Source of the DNA: QHWT01 sp963755695
GTDB lineage: Bacteria; Acidobacteriota; Vicinamibacteria; Vicinamibacterales; 2-12-FULL-66-21
Direction of reading: 5' to 3'
NCBI GenBank assembly: GCA_963755695.1
Contig: CAVWLB010000010.1
Location: 2,790,001-2,854,000, forward strand
DNA length: 64,000 nt
The translations under genes and the position numbers were made by a program. Shown here piece after piece: positions 35,395 to 44,286 of the stretch (within the stretch, counting starts at the first letter, position 1; each line of letters starts with the position of its first letter). The notes below the pieces were generated by a model. The model made no database searches. It saw nothing but the letters and a program-made list of their open reading frames with translations, and was not told where the DNA came from.

Positions 35395-35449
35395 ATGATC
35401 TCGGGTACGTGTTCGTCACCTGGACGCCGGTGTTCGGACCCGGCGGTTG

Positions 35450-35815
35450 CTAATCGCGTTCGCGGCCCCAGTCGAGCACGCCCTTGCGCCATACGTAGAC
35501 GTAGCCGGAAAGCAGGATGGCGAAGAACACGACCAGCTGCATGAACCCCATCCACTTCAACTCACGCAGCGCCATCGCCCAGGGATAAAGGAATGCCACC
35601 TCTATGTCGAAGAGCAGGAAGATCATCGCCACCAGGTAGAACTTGACGGGATGGCGTTCCCGGGCGTCGCCGACGGGCGGCATGCCGCACTCGTATGGCG
35701 CGAGCTTCTCCGGCGTCGGATGCTTTGGACCAACCAGCTTCGACACGCCGACGTTGAAGGCGCCGAACCCGGTCGCCAAGCCGAGCATAATAAGGATAGG
35801 GAGCCAGTCGTGCAT
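35450..35815 (-). CDS. nuoA: NADH-quinone oxidoreductase subunit A
   Basis: NuoA is a small membrane subunit with three helices, 121 aa. Key parts are PYECGMPPVGDARERHPVKFYLVAMIFLLFDIEVAFLYPWA, containing the loop Cys and the Asp-Glu pair of TM2. It is the first gene of the operon, and its promoter should lie in the 77-nt divergent gap (35,816-35,892) shared with the GT4 gene. No convincing -10/-35 pair was found there. Confidence 0.96.
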   Translation of the reverse strand: MHDWLPILIMLGLATGFGAFNVGVSKLVGPKHPTPEKLAPYECGMPPVGDARERHPVKFYLVAMIFLLFDIEVAFLYPWAMALRELKWMGFMQLVVFFAILLSGYVYVWRKGVLDWGRERD

Positions 35816-35892
35816 CTGTTCTAGGCTGGTCGGTCCGCTTGTGAATCTTTTCTCAACCGTTCAACCCCGGATGCTATCACAATCGCTTCGCC

Positions 35893-37305
35893 ATGAGAGT
35901 AGCGTGGTTTAGCCCGCTTCCGCCGGTTCGCTCGGGGATCGCCGGACGGAGTGCTGAGCTTATCGCAGCACTGCGACGCCGCGGCATTACTATCGACGTG
36001 TACCTTGACGAACCGGTCGCACGAATGGCACCCGACGGACATTCGGCGCACCATTTCATCTGGCGTCACCGGCAGCAGCCCTACGACCTCACACTCTTTC
36101 AGTTCGGAAATTCGTCGCACCACGACTACGCGTGGCCGTATGCATTCAGGTATCCCGGCCTGGTGGTCTTGCACGATACGCATATCCACCATGCGCGCGC
36201 CGCATTACTCCTGCGCGGGAAGCGCGTCTCTGACTACCGTACTGAATTCACCTGGAATCACCCGCACGCGAGTCCGGACCTCGCCGAGATCGCCATCGCC
36301 GGTCTCGACAGCGCGCTCTACTACCAGTGGCCGATGGTGCGGACTCTCGTCGAAACCTCGCGTCTGGTCGCGGTGCATGGCGAGGGCGCACGGGCGGACC
36401 TGTTGCACTCACTCGACCCGCAACCCTCGAAACCGGACCAGATCGTCTCCATTCGACTGGGCGAAGGTGAGGCGCTCAGCGACGAGGTGGCCGAAGCGTG
36501 CCGGCGGCGCGTGCGCACCGCGCTCGGGCTCGCTGACGCCGCAATCGTGTTTGGAATCGTTGGAGGATTGACCCCTGAGAAGCGCATCAGCCAGGCCCTC
36601 CGGGCGCTTGCCGCCGTCCTGCCGCATGCGCCTCACGCCCGGCTGCTGCTCGCGGGAGCACCGGCGGATCATTACGATGTCCGCGCCGACGTCGCCGCGC
36701 ATCGCCTCGAGGATCACGTCGTCATCACTGGATATCTCGAGTCGGACGCGGAGGTGACGGCGCACCTTGCGGCGTGCGACGTGACGCTCAACCTGCGCTG
36801 GCCCACCGCGCGTGAGACCTCGGGTCCGTGGCTGCGCGCACTCGCGGCCGGCCGCCCCACGATCATCACCGACCTCGCCCACATGGGCGGGCTGGTTTCG
36901 CTCGACCCGCGGACCTGGACGGTGAATCAGGCTTCGGGAGTCGGGCTTCAGGCTTTAGGAGCAGCCTCGCAACGCTCTGAGGCCCGGAGCCCGGAGCCGG
37001 AAGCTGTCTGTGTGGCGATCGACATCCTCGACGAAGCTCACTCGCTGCGCCTCGCGATGCGGCGACTGGCCACCGATGCCGACCTGCGCGCGAGGCTGGG
37101 ACGGGCCGCGCGCGCGTGGTGGGCGCGCGAGCACTCAGTCGACGTGATGGTGGAGGACTATGTCTGGGCGATGGCTCGCGCGGTCGAGCGTCCCGCGCCG
37201 TCTGTCGAGTTACCGATCCATTTGCGCGATGACGGCGAGCGCACGCTTCGAGGTCTGATCGAGCCGTTCGGGCCGAGTGTCACTGCACGTATCCCAGCGC
37301 CTTGA
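35893..37305 (+). CDS. Glycosyltransferase family 4-like protein with a repeat-coded loop
   Basis: This is a 470-aa GT-B fold enzyme. The N-terminal domain starts MRVAWFSPLPPVRSGIAGRSAELIAAL. The C-terminal domain has FGIVGGLTPEKRISQALRAL and LNLRWPTARETSGPWLRALAAGRPTIITDL, the nucleotide-sugar site. Between the last helices, a low-complexity loop (GVGLQALGAASQRSEARSPEPE, about residues 352-373) is encoded by degenerate GGGCTT/GGAGCC repeats with inverted symmetry at about 36,930-37,010. The donor and acceptor are unknown. The last 26 nt overlap the convergent sulfatase-like gene. Confidence 0.82.
   Translation: MRVAWFSPLPPVRSGIAGRSAELIAALRRRGITIDVYLDEPVARMAPDGHSAHHFIWRHRQQPYDLTLFQFGNSSHHDYAWPYAFRYPGLVVLHDTHIHHARAALLLRGKRVSDYRTEFTWNHPHASPDLAEIAIAGLDSALYYQWPMVRTLVETSRLVAVHGEGARADLLHSLDPQPSKPDQIVSIRLGEGEALSDEVAEACRRRVRTALGLADAAIVFGIVGGLTPEKRISQALRALAAVLPHAPHARLLLAGAPADHYDVRADVAAHRLEDHVVITGYLESDAEVTAHLAACDVTLNLRWPTARETSGPWLRALAAGRPTIITDLAHMGGLVSLDPRTWTVNQASGVGLQALGAASQRSEARSPEPEAVCVAIDILDEAHSLRLAMRRLATDADLRARLGRAARAWWAREHSVDVMVEDYVWAMARAVERPAPSVELPIHLRDDGERTLRGLIEPFGPSVTARIPAP
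36930..37010. repeat. Degenerate inverted repeat inside the GT4 gene
   Basis: The left side reads GTCGGGCTTCAGGCTTTAGG and the right side GAGGCCCGGAGCCCGGAGCC. The two are imperfectly complementary. The tract is in frame and codes for a loop rich in Ser, Glu and Pro. It resembles the other repeat tracts in the window but is less regular. Confidence 0.5.
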
Positions 37306-38698
37306 GCCGCTGCAGCACGCGGGGCTGGATCGGAGCTGCCTGCCCCCGCAGCCGTTTTCCCGCGGTCGCGGCGGATGCCAGAATCTTCACCAGTAAATCG
37401 CGATAGCGTTCGGTCTCCTCAGGGTGTGTCCCGACGAGGTCCTCACGTTCGCGTGGGTCGATGTCGATCCGGTAGAGGTGATGGCCGCCCTGCAGAGTCG
37501 AAATGAACTTCCACTCGCGCGTCCTGAGCGAGTACAGGCTGCCCGGATTCTCCGAGTAGGCGTAGCGTTCGCCTTTGCTCTTCCCTTCCAGAACGGGCCA
37601 GATGTCGGCGCCATGCAGACCCTCCGGCACGTGAGCGCCTGCCTGCGCCGCCAGGGTCGGCATCAAGTCGACCTCCTGGGTTTGCGCTTCACGAATCCCT
37701 GGCGTGAGGCCTGGCGCCGCCACGATGAGCGGCACGCGAATCATCTCGTCGAAGAGCGTCCGGTTGTGTTCGAACCCGCCGTGATCGAAGAACTCCTCCC
37801 CATGATCGGCCGTCAATACGACGATGCTGGTCCCGATCATGTGACGCTCACCCAGGCCGCTGAAAAATCTGCCGAGGGCGTCGTCGGCTTCCCGGACTTC
37901 GGCATCGTAAAGTGCTTCGTACACCCGCGCGTCCCTTGAACCCTGGACCATGAGCCAGGGTGGGATGGTATCCGAGGGGACGATGAGTGGCGGCGACCGG
38001 GGAGGGAACATGTGCCGGAAGGGTTCCGCCGGCGTGTAAGGGCTATGAGGTTCCATCACGTGGAACCAGATGAAGAGCGGGCGCGCGCGGTCGCGGGCAT
38101 CAATCACTTGAAGGGCGCGCGCGGTCACGTCGGCGGCGCTGCTGACGACCGTACCTTCGTCAGACAAGAACTCGTATTCGCCAAAGCCCTGGGCGAAGCC
38201 GAACTCGCGCAGCAAGAAGGGATTCGTGTCGAGTCCAACCGTCTGGTAGCCAGCGGCCGCGAGTTCCTCAGCAAGCGTGCTGACCTCGGAGTCGAGCACA
38301 TCGGTAGTCGGAACGGCGCTCGAGACATGTCCAGTCATCGCCGACGCAAACGTCACGGAAGACGTCACGACCTTGTGAGCGGTCGGAAACAACCCGGTGA
38401 AGAGCGACGCCATCGACGCCTTGGTATACGGGGCCTGCGAGATGTGGTCGCGGACGACGACGGCGCCGCGTGCGAACGCGTCGATGGAGGGCGACGTCGG
38501 GCGATCGTAGCCGTAGATGCCCAGATGATCAGCCCTCAGGGCATCAATGGTTATCAGGATGATGTCGGGCTGGCGCCCCACCACTCGGGCGACGCTCGGG
38601 CCCGACGGCGCGCATGCCTGTGAAGCCAGCGCCATGGCGAGGCCGACGACCGCTGCGCTCGATAGCGGGATCGGTCTCAGGTTCAATTGACATGGCAT
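37280..38698 (-). CDS. Sulfatase-like hydrolase/transferase, probable lipoprotein
   Basis: This is an alkaline-phosphatase superfamily enzyme. Metal-site motifs are PDIILITIDALRADHLGIYGY, LTADHGEEFFDHGG and FDEMIRVPLIVAAPG. At the nucleophile position the sequence is SQAPYTKASMASLFTG. It lacks the Cys/Ser-x-Pro-x-Arg sulfatase signature needed for formylglycine, so a Thr nucleophile is likely, as in phosphoglycerol or phosphoethanolamine transferases. The N-terminus has a signal segment ending in ALASQAC, a possible lipobox. ATG 38698 gives 472 aa. Substrate unknown. Confidence 0.8.
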   Translation of the reverse strand: MPCQLNLRPIPLSSAAVVGLAMALASQACAPSGPSVARVVGRQPDIILITIDALRADHLGIYGYDRPTSPSIDAFARGAVVVRDHISQAPYTKASMASLFTGLFPTAHKVVTSSVTFASAMTGHVSSAVPTTDVLDSEVSTLAEELAAAGYQTVGLDTNPFLLREFGFAQGFGEYEFLSDEGTVVSSAADVTARALQVIDARDRARPLFIWFHVMEPHSPYTPAEPFRHMFPPRSPPLIVPSDTIPPWLMVQGSRDARVYEALYDAEVREADDALGRFFSGLGERHMIGTSIVVLTADHGEEFFDHGGFEHNRTLFDEMIRVPLIVAAPGLTPGIREAQTQEVDLMPTLAAQAGAHVPEGLHGADIWPVLEGKSKGERYAYSENPGSLYSLRTREWKFISTLQGGHHLYRIDIDPREREDLVGTHPEETERYRDLLVKILASAATAGKRLRGQAAPIQPRVLQRLKALGYVQ

Positions 38699-38725
38699 CG
38701 AGCGCAATTGTACTCTGCGATTTCA

Positions 38726-38926
38726 GTGACGATCACGTTGAACGGCGAGCCGTTCTCCGTCCCCGAGTCCCTCACGATTACGGACCTTCTTGCCAGGCTC
38801 GAGATCGATCCGCGTCGGGTCGCCGTGGAGCGCAATATCGCGGTGGTGAAGCGAGCCGCCTACGACACCACCGAGATCGTCGAGGGTGACGAGATCGAGA
38901 TCGTGAACTTCGTAGGTGGAGGCTGA
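38726..38926 (+). CDS. thiS: Sulfur carrier protein ThiS
   Basis: ThiS carries sulfur as a C-terminal thiocarboxylate for thiazole formation in thiamin synthesis. The 66-aa ubiquitin-like protein starts VTITLNGEPFSVPESLTITDLL from GTG 38726 and ends in the obligatory Gly-Gly (VNFVGGG). A longer version from 38687 adds 13 residues that do not fit the fold. It precedes thiG, separated by a long inverted repeat of about 170 nt. Confidence 0.93.
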   Translation: MTITLNGEPFSVPESLTITDLLARLEIDPRRVAVERNIAVVKRAAYDTTEIVEGDEIEIVNFVGGG

Positions 38927-38929
38927 TGG

Positions 38930-39101
38930 ATTTGGTGATTTAGGGATTTGGTGAATTGGTGATCGATCAGGATTTGATTCGTGCGACAGGCGAATCACCG
39001 AATCACACAATTACGAGATCACCAGATCACCAGATCACCAGATCATCAGATTACCAGATCATCAGATTACCAAATCACTGAATCACCAGATCACCAAATT
39101 C
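38930..39101. repeat. TTGGTGATT-type inverted repeat between thiS and thiG
   Basis: The left arm has GGATTTGGTGATTTAGGG units (38930-38962). The right arm is longer: many copies of AGATCACCAGATCACC and ATCAGATTACCA up to the thiG start. It starts 4 nt after the thiS stop. The asymmetry of arm length suggests recent unit expansion on one side. Confidence 0.82.
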
Positions 39102-39102
39102 C

Positions 39103-39894
39103 ATGGATCATCTGATTATCGCCGGCCGCACCTTTACCTCCCGACTCCTGATCGGTACTGGTAAGTACCCTTCGAATCAGATCATGGCTGCCGCGCACGA
39201 GGCCTCGGGGGCCGAGATCGTCACGGTGGCAGTTCGCCGCGTGAACGTCACCGACCGCAGCAAGGAATCGCTGCTGGATTACATCGATCCGAAGCGCTAC
39301 TTTCTCCTGCCCAATACCGCCGCGTGCTACACCGCCGACGATGCGATTCGCACCGCGCGGCTGGCGCGCGAAGCGGGCTTGTCGCACTGGGTCAAGCTCG
39401 AAGTAATCGGGGACGAGAAAACCCTGTTTCCCGACAACGAAGCGCTGCTCGAGGCCACGCGGGTGCTCGTGAAGGAGGGCTTCGTGGTCCTGCCCTACAC
39501 CAACGACGACCCGGTGATCTGCCGCAAGCTGGAAGACGCCGGCGCAGCGGCGGTGATGCCGCTGGGTGCGCCGATCGGATCCGGCCTCGGGATCCAGAAC
39601 GCGAACAACATCAGGATCATCAAGGAGCAGGCGGGCGTGCCCGTCATTGTCGACGCGGGGGTGGGTACTGCCTCCGACGCGACTGTCGCGATGGAACTTG
39701 GCGCGGATGCCGTTCTGATGAACACCGCCATCGCGCTGGCGCAGGATCCGGTGGCGATGGCGCGCGCGATGCGGCTCGGCGTCGAAGCCGGCCGGCTCGC
39801 CTATCGAGCGGGGCGTATTCCGCGCAAGGCCTACGCCTCGGCCAGTAGTCCGCTCGATGGCACGATCGCGCCCGCGGCACTGGCACGCGGGTAA
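39103..39894 (+). CDS. thiG: Thiazole synthase
   Basis: ThiG forms the thiazole phosphate of thiamin from deoxyxylulose phosphate, dehydroglycine and ThiS thiocarboxylate. The 263-aa TIM barrel has [18 protein letters not shown], the Schiff-base lysine in [16 protein letters not shown], and [17 protein letters not shown] plus [13 protein letters not shown]. The upstream gene thiS provides its sulfur donor. Its stop overlaps the methyltransferase start (TAATG). Confidence 0.96.
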   Translation: MDHLIIAGRTFTSRLLIGTGKYPSNQIMAAAHEASGAEIVTVAVRRVNVTDRSKESLLDYIDPKRYFLLPNTAACYTADDAIRTARLAREAGLSHWVKLEVIGDEKTLFPDNEALLEATRVLVKEGFVVLPYTNDDPVICRKLEDAGAAAVMPLGAPIGSGLGIQNANNIRIIKEQAGVPVIVDAGVGTASDATVAMELGADAVLMNTAIALAQDPVAMARAMRLGVEAGRLAYRAGRIPRKAYASASSPLDGTIAPAALARG

Positions 39895-41330
39895 TGGAAC
39901 ACGAGCGCCTCGAAGACACGCTGCGACGCCTGAAGCAGGAGCGCGACGAGGCGGATCGCCGCTACAACGACGCGCTGACGGCGCTCGACCACGCCGTCAT
40001 GCGCGTGCCCGACCTGCCGCACCCGCCGCGCGCCTACGACGATCATCAAATCACGGCGCTGAACCAATCCTGGGATGTGTCCGCCCCGCCGTCGTCAATC
40101 GGCGTGAAAGGACGGGTTGCCGCGCTCGTATGGCGCCTCATGGCGCCGAGCCTCCAGAAGCAGGCTGCGTTCAACTCGCGACTGGTCGATCATCTGAACC
40201 GTAACGTCACCGCGCATCGCGAGGCCCAGCGCGCCATCGATGGAACGATCGCCCTCGTGCGCGATCAGCTGTTCGCTCTGCTCGCCTTTCAGACGCGGCT
40301 GATTGAGTACTTGCAGCAGGTGACCGCCTACGTCGACACGAAGGATCGCTCGACCGGCGGTCAGGCGTTGGTGGTCAACGCCGCAGTGAACGGCGTGGCC
40401 GACGAGCTCGCGAAACGGTGGGAATCGATGGTGGTGCGGGAGCAGCGCTTCAATGCCAAGGTATCGGCGCTGACCGCTTCCCACGACGAACTGCGAACGC
40501 TGGTCGGCGTCTCGCAGCAGGCGGCGCTGGCGATGAAGCGGGAGCTGGAACGGATGGTCGGCGGCGGGCGACCTGACTCGACCGCGAAGGCTGGCGCCGG
40601 TACTACCAGTATCCCCGACACCACGGTCGGACTCACTGGTCCGCTCGACGCCTACAAATACGTGGGGTTCGAGAACCAATTCCGTGGCTCTCAGGAACTG
40701 ATCCGGGAGCGCCTCGAAAGCTATCTGCCGTACTTCGACGGGTCGTCGGACGTGCTCGACGTCGGCTGCGGACGCGGCGAGTTCCTCGATCTTCTCGGGA
40801 TGCGTGGCATCTCGGCCCGCGGCCTCGATCTCAATCACGAAATGACCGAGGTCTGCCGCGCGCGCGGCCTCGATGTCACCGAAGCCGACGCCGTCTCGTA
40901 CCTCGACCGACTCCCCGACGGATCGCTGGGCGGGTTGTTCGCCGCGCAAGTGGTCGAACACCTCCAGCCGGCGTATCTCCTGAGACTTCTGGAACTCGCG
41001 CACCACAAGCTTCGTGCCGGCGCGCCGATCGTCCTCGAGACGCTGAACCCGGCGTGCTGGGTCGCCTTCTTCGAGAGCTTCATTCGCGACATCACGCACG
41101 TCTGGCCTCTTCACCCCGAGACGCTGCGGTATCTGGTCCTGGCGAGCGGCTTCGGGCGGGCCGAGATCCAGTTCCGCTCGCCGGTTCCGCCACAGGACAA
41201 GCTGCAGCCGATCGCCGCGGTGCCAGACTCCCCCATCGCCGATCTCATCGAGACGTTCAACGCGAACGTCGAGAAGCTGAACGCGCGCATGTTCACCTAC
41301 CTCGATTACGCCATCGTCGGGCGGCGCTGA
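39894..41330 (+). CDS. SAM-dependent methyltransferase with coiled-coil N-terminus
   Basis: The first 250 residues are largely helical (EHERLEDTLRRLKQERDEADRRYNDAL and later heptads). A class I methyltransferase domain follows, with motif I SDVLDVGCGRGEFLDLLG near residue 286, DLNHEMTEVCRARGL as motif II and a PDGSLGGLFAAQVVEHL motif. This layout is seen in polysaccharide-chain-modifying methyltransferases, so it may methylate or cap a surface glycan (inference). It is fused by a TAATG overlap to thiG, although thiamin synthesis is unrelated. The downstream gene is an O-antigen ligase-like protein. Confidence 0.8.
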   Translation: MEHERLEDTLRRLKQERDEADRRYNDALTALDHAVMRVPDLPHPPRAYDDHQITALNQSWDVSAPPSSIGVKGRVAALVWRLMAPSLQKQAAFNSRLVDHLNRNVTAHREAQRAIDGTIALVRDQLFALLAFQTRLIEYLQQVTAYVDTKDRSTGGQALVVNAAVNGVADELAKRWESMVVREQRFNAKVSALTASHDELRTLVGVSQQAALAMKRELERMVGGGRPDSTAKAGAGTTSIPDTTVGLTGPLDAYKYVGFENQFRGSQELIRERLESYLPYFDGSSDVLDVGCGRGEFLDLLGMRGISARGLDLNHEMTEVCRARGLDVTEADAVSYLDRLPDGSLGGLFAAQVVEHLQPAYLLRLLELAHHKLRAGAPIVLETLNPACWVAFFESFIRDITHVWPLHPETLRYLVLASGFGRAEIQFRSPVPPQDKLQPIAAVPDSPIADLIETFNANVEKLNARMFTYLDYAIVGRR

Positions 41331-41334
41331 GCGC

Positions 41335-43290
41335 ATGCTCCGCCCGTCCACAGGCGCGATCGCGTGGACCCTGGCGGCAATCTTCTTTACCAGCCTGTTC
41401 GTTGCGGTCGTTCGCATCGACCACGTCGGTGCGGGAATCGAGATCGCGGTGCTGCTTGTGGCGGCGCTCGCCGTGGTGTCGCCCGCCGCCGCGCTGCCGC
41501 TCCTGGCGGCGATCGCTCCGATCGCCGCGTTCGTCGTCTCCAGATACGCGAATCCTGCGGTGGCGTGGTCGGACGTACTGGTTGTGGCGGGTTTGACCGG
41601 ATTCAGCCTGCACTCGCTCACCCCGCGGGCTCGCGGGCGTCACCTGCACTCGACCCTGGCTGTCCCGGCAATCCTGTTCGGCGCACTGGTGATCGCATCG
41701 ATGGTTGCTCACCTGGCGGTCATGCGGTTGCGCTTTGGTCCGGCCTTCGGCGACGTGGTCGTGTCGTATCTGACACGCAGTCATTTCTTCGATGCGCGCA
41801 GCTTTCCGGCGCTCCATGCCGGCTTGCTGCTGCTCGAAGGACTGGTTCTCTTCGCGGTGGCGGCGCGCGAATGCCAGGCGAGACCGGCGCTGATGCCTCA
41901 GGTGATGAGGGCGTCCGGCGTGGGAGCCCTCTTCGCAGCCGCAATCAACGTGTTCACGCTCGCGAGAGCAGCGGCCCGGGGTGACGACTTCTGGTCGGCG
42001 CTCGCGAGATATGCCTCCACGCTGAGGTGGAGCGTGCCGTACGCCGACGTCAATGCCGCCGGGTCCTGCTTTTTGATGGGTGCGCTGCTCGTTTCAGCGG
42101 CGGCGGCGGCCGCCACCGGCGTCCGCCGTGTGTCGTGGGCGGCTGCGGCGGTGCTCGTCTTCGCCGCGTTGTGGCTGACCGGATCGCGCGCCGCGCTGCT
42201 CGCCGGGATTCTCGGCGTTGCGATGACGTTCGCGATCGTCCAGTTGGCTCGCGCGGGATCGAGGCATGTTCGTCGCGCGGCGGCGCTCGCAGCCGTCGCG
42301 TGCATGGTTGGAGTCGGCCTGACGATCGCGCTCCCGAAACGCGGCAATCAGAAATCGACCTTCACGGCCGTCGACGTGCGGGTTGGTCTGGCGCAGGCCA
42401 GCGCACGAATGATCGCGAGCCGTCCGATATTCGGCATCGGTCTCGGCGAGTTCTACCAGCGTTCAGGCGAATTCAGCTCGCCGGAGCTCGTTCAGCTCTT
42501 TCCTCCGGCGGTGCACGAGAATGCGCACAACAATTTTCTGCAGGTCGCCGCGGAACTGGGCCTAGTTGGGGGCTTGACGTTCGCATGGCTGGTCGCCGCT
42601 ATCCTCACCCTCGCCCTTCGCGGAGCGGCTCGAACGGGCAAGACCGCCGATACTCTGAGGGCGGCCGCGATCGCGGGATTCATCATCACCTGGCTCGGCG
42701 GACACCCGTTGCTGATCCCCGACATTGCCTTCCCGTTCTGGATCGCGGCGGGTGCGCTCGCCGGAGGCATGATCACCGAACAGTCACCGCCTGAAGGAGT
42801 TCCACGCCGGCGATCGCTCGTCGCGGTCGCGCTGCTCGTCATCGCCGTCACGCTGCCATGGCGCATGCGCACGATGCTCCGTGAGACGGACCTAGAGCAC
42901 GTCGGATTCGGGGTCAGCGGCTGGACCGGTTTCGACGACACCGAGCGGTATCGCGCGGCTGTCGACCATGCCACGCTGTTCGTCCCCGCCGACCAAGGGT
43001 TCGGTCTTCGCGTCAAGCCCCTGACCGACCACCCGATCCCGCTGGAGCTGCGACTCGATGGACGTGTCGCCGATATCATCATCCTCGTGCCGAACCAATG
43101 GAACGACATCCGCGTCCTCCGGCGGGGCGAACGGCCGGAGTCGCGCTTTTCGCGGCTCGACTTGCGCCTGGACACGGTGCCCGACAAGCCCGTCACGATG
43201 CGGATTACGAAGGTCGTACCGAGGGCCCAACCCGCGACGTCGCGAAGGACTTCTCACGGCGCTTCGTCCGAAGCCAGTGCGGCTCCATGA
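41335..43290 (+). CDS. O-antigen ligase/polymerase family membrane protein
   Basis: This is a 651-aa polytopic protein. About 12 membrane segments fill residues 10-500. The Wzy_C-like periplasmic loop has the motif FPPAVHENAHNNFLQVAAELGLVGG, preceded by LTGSRAALLAGILGV. After the last membrane helix there is a soluble C-terminal domain of about 130 residues (LRETDLEHVGFGVSGWTGFD onward) of unknown role, probably periplasmic. It could polymerise or ligate lipid-linked glycans. The final 86 nt overlap the convergent GT2 gene. Confidence 0.85.
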   Translation: MLRPSTGAIAWTLAAIFFTSLFVAVVRIDHVGAGIEIAVLLVAALAVVSPAAALPLLAAIAPIAAFVVSRYANPAVAWSDVLVVAGLTGFSLHSLTPRARGRHLHSTLAVPAILFGALVIASMVAHLAVMRLRFGPAFGDVVVSYLTRSHFFDARSFPALHAGLLLLEGLVLFAVAARECQARPALMPQVMRASGVGALFAAAINVFTLARAAARGDDFWSALARYASTLRWSVPYADVNAAGSCFLMGALLVSAAAAAATGVRRVSWAAAAVLVFAALWLTGSRAALLAGILGVAMTFAIVQLARAGSRHVRRAAALAAVACMVGVGLTIALPKRGNQKSTFTAVDVRVGLAQASARMIASRPIFGIGLGEFYQRSGEFSSPELVQLFPPAVHENAHNNFLQVAAELGLVGGLTFAWLVAAILTLALRGAARTGKTADTLRAAAIAGFIITWLGGHPLLIPDIAFPFWIAAGALAGGMITEQSPPEGVPRRRSLVAVALLVIAVTLPWRMRTMLRETDLEHVGFGVSGWTGFDDTERYRAAVDHATLFVPADQGFGLRVKPLTDHPIPLELRLDGRVADIIILVPNQWNDIRVLRRGERPESRFSRLDLRLDTVPDKPVTMRITKVVPRAQPATSRRTSHGASSEASAAP

Positions 43291-44221
43291 GGCGTTCGAT
43301 GTCGGCGACGCTGGCCGTACGCGAGGCCTGGATGCGCGCGCGGTCCCGAAGCACCATCCGAAGCTCGCGCAACGCCGCCCACTTGCCCTTCAACGCGGCG
43401 CGCGCCATCCCCACACGCGCGTAGTGCACGAGCCCTGCCATCGAGTAGGCGACGTGGGAAACCGCGGTCGACAGCAGCAGTTCGCGCGGTGTGTTCTTCA
43501 CCCATGCCCATTCGAGATTGCGTTGGCCGTAGAAGACCGCCGACGGACTCGCAACCCCGAGCGAACCGCTGCCGACGTGGCGGACGACGGCATCGGCCAC
43601 GTACCGGCAACGAAAGCCTCGCAGCCGCGCACGGTACGACAGGTCCACGTCTTCGTGGACCATGAAGAATCGCGGATCGAAGCCGCCGAGCATCTCGAAT
43701 GTCCGGCGCCGGATCATGAAGGCGCCCCCGCACGCCCCAAACACTTCGCATGGCGTCGTGAACGCCGTCGCTTCCGCGCCATGACCGCGCTTGAACGCGC
43801 CGCCTGCGCGGAGGTAGCCGTCGCCGGCGCTGTCCACGACGGAGGGATCGTAGAGAAAGACAATCCGGGACGTGAACAGCGCGAAGTCGGGATGCGCCAT
43901 GGCGGCCGTATACAGGCGCTCCAGCCACTCTGGCTCGGCACGTGTGTCGTTGTTGAGGAACACCAGCCAATCGCCACGCGCGGCAGCGGCACCTCGGTTG
44001 TTCCCTGCCGCAAAGCCCAGGTTCTCGCCGTTCAAGATCACCCGAAGCGCGGTGTGGCGTTCCGAGGCGTGCGCGGGAGAGCCATCGCGGGACCCGTTAT
44101 CGACGAGCAGCACCTCGAATGGTTGTCCACAGGCTTGCCCGAACACCGCGTCGAGACATCCAGGCAGCCACTCGTGACCGTTGAAATTCAGAACAACGAC
44201 CGAGATGATCGGAGTCAGCAC
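43205..44221 (-). CDS. Glycosyltransferase family 2 (rhamnosyltransferase-like)
   Basis: GT-A fold enzyme. It shows IISVVVLNFNGHEWLPGCLDAV at the start, VLLVDNGSRDGSPAHA, the DxD motif in WLVFLNNDTRAEPEWLERL and GGFDPRFFMVHEDVDLSYRARLRGF. The GTG at 44221 gives 338 aa and begins just before the first strand. A longer frame upstream to 44359 overlaps the divergent sugar-dehydrogenase gene and is not needed. This subfamily often adds rhamnose or galactofuranose; the exact sugar is not shown by sequence. Confidence 0.88.
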   Translation of the reverse strand: MLTPIISVVVLNFNGHEWLPGCLDAVFGQACGQPFEVLLVDNGSRDGSPAHASERHTALRVILNGENLGFAAGNNRGAAAARGDWLVFLNNDTRAEPEWLERLYTAAMAHPDFALFTSRIVFLYDPSVVDSAGDGYLRAGGAFKRGHGAEATAFTTPCEVFGACGGAFMIRRRTFEMLGGFDPRFFMVHEDVDLSYRARLRGFRCRYVADAVVRHVGSGSLGVASPSAVFYGQRNLEWAWVKNTPRELLLSTAVSHVAYSMAGLVHYARVGMARAALKGKWAALRELRMVLRDRARIQASRTASVADIERLMEPHWLRTKRREKSFATSRVGPSVRPS

Positions 44222-44286
44222 CGCCGGTGATCTTACGTCAGCGCTCGAAGATCGACCGGTGGAACCGATCGTGCAGGACGCGGCGC

